Shown here piece after piece: positions 63,624 to 64,000 of a stretch of DNA of 64,000 nt; position 1 is the first letter of the stretch; every line of letters begins with the position of its first letter. The stretch covers positions 1 through 64,000 of the forward strand of contig NZ_SNAA01000011.1 in assembly GCF_004358695.1 (NCBI RefSeq), given 5' to 3'. The notes beneath the pieces were generated by a model. That model saw only the letters and a program-made list of their open reading frames with translations, was not told the origin of the DNA and ran no database searches. Origin of the DNA: Palleronia sediminis. GTDB lineage: Bacteria; Pseudomonadota; Alphaproteobacteria; Rhodobacterales; Rhodobacteraceae. Made by a program: the position numbers and the translations under genes.

Positions 63624-64000
63624 ATGTTCGATGATCTTTCCGTCACGCTTCTGATGACATTTTTCGCCATCGCCGGTGCGGCGGTGGTGCTGTCGTCGAT
63701 CAAGGCGACCGAGCTTGCCGACATCATCGCCGACCGCACCCGCATGGGCGAGGCGATGGCGGGCGGGCTGATCCTCGGGGCGGCGACCTCGCTTGCCGGG
63801 GTCGTCGTCTCGGTCGACGCGGCGATGTCGGGCGATGCGTCCTACGCCTTTTCGAACGCGGTCGGCGGGATCGCCGCGCAGACGCTGTTCCTGGCGCTGG
63901 CCGACATGCTGCACAAGAACGCCAATCTCGAACACGCGGCGGCCGAACCGGCCAACCTGTTCCAGGCGGTGATGCTCATCATGCTGATGAGCCTGCCCCT
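63624..64000 (+). CDS. CaCA-like (sodium/calcium exchanger superfamily) membrane protein, 5' part
   Basis: The frame is open to the window edge, giving 125 residues. It starts MFDDLSVTLLMTFFAIAGAAVVLSSIKATELADIIADRTRMGEAMAGG, then GAATSLAGVVVSVDAAMSGDASYAFSNAVGGIAAQTLFLALAD, which aligns loosely with the alpha-repeat of CaCA exchangers, though the usual SLPE reads SLAG. Ion specificity is unknown. It lies 48 bases after dapD on the same strand. Confidence 0.6.
   Translation, partial: MFDDLSVTLLMTFFAIAGAAVVLSSIKATELADIIADRTRMGEAMAGGLILGAATSLAGVVVSVDAAMSGDASYAFSNAVGGIAAQTLFLALADMLHKNANLEHAAAEPANLFQAVMLIMLMSLP

Overview
The window is GC-rich chromosomal DNA from an alphaproteobacterium, most probably of the Rhodobacteraceae/Roseobacter lineage. 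This rests on the gene content (Rhodobacter-type porin, CenR-like regulator, glutathione-dependent formaldehyde oxidation, DUF3576/DUF2794 proteins), on conserved gene orders (rpsO-pnp, leuS-lptE-holA, a DUF3576 lipoprotein near leuS, the serC-serA operon facing serB), on an alphaproteobacterial GAAC-N7-GAAC SOS box, and on a cobalamin riboswitch. About 70 genes lie closely packed on both strands. I found no rRNA, tRNA, CRISPR array or prophage. The only mobile DNA is the right end of an IS5-family element at the left edge.

Layout: 1-3.1 kb holds the IS end, rpsO and pnp. 3.1-6.4 kb holds a Tat-exported L,D-transpeptidase variant and a CioAB-type bd oxidase operon with a 31-residue DUF2474 subunit. 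6.3-10.9 kb holds an EamA transporter, a 1-Cys peroxiredoxin, an RluA-type pseudouridine synthase, free methionine sulfoxide reductase, a STAS/anti-sigma kinase pair whose kinase frame runs into a rhodanese, and hspQ. 11-20.7 kb holds an AEC transporter, a lysozyme-like lipoprotein, lolA, dps, ftsK, a DapC-like aminotransferase, an amidase and a UbiH-family hydroxylase. 20.7-29.8 kb holds a B12-riboswitch-controlled cbiM, a Trm112/LON-domain/CnoX-like/xthA run, the CenR-like regulator, ribA, a second L,D-transpeptidase, a YggS-like protein, a porin and a small secreted protein. 29.9-37.5 kb holds the DUF3576 lipoprotein, a glycosyltransferase, leuS-lptE-holA and a GH13 glucosidase. 37.5-45.9 kb holds two SDRs, a four-gene coupled operon starting with fghA, a divergent TetR regulator, a NYN-LOTUS protein, the formaldehyde dehydrogenase and two small exported proteins. 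46-53.9 kb holds an SOS-box imuB without imuA or dnaE2, a DUF2794 protein, an NlpC/P60 and M17 peptidase pair, a beta-carbonic anhydrase, asd, a 24-residue membrane microprotein and a PPP-type phosphatase. 53.9-64 kb holds a phosphotransferase gene split by an in-frame amber codon, serA, serC with a candidate leader RNA, serB, an asparaginase, an IalB-family protein, rlmN, a LOG-family protein, dapD and the start of a CaCA-like membrane protein.

Several pathways are represented by more than one gene. serA, serC and serB form the complete phosphorylated serine pathway. asd, dapD and the DapC-like enzyme serve lysine/diaminopimelate synthesis, and the L,D-transpeptidases, lysozyme-like lipoprotein and NlpC/P60 protein act on the cell wall. 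frmA and fghA are the first two steps of formaldehyde detoxification. lolA, lptE and the porin are outer-membrane functions. The most unusual points are the kinase-rhodanese read-through with a preserved internal start, the amber-interrupted kinase, the solitary SOS-controlled imuB, altered catalytic motifs in an L,D-transpeptidase and an SDR, and two very small membrane proteins.
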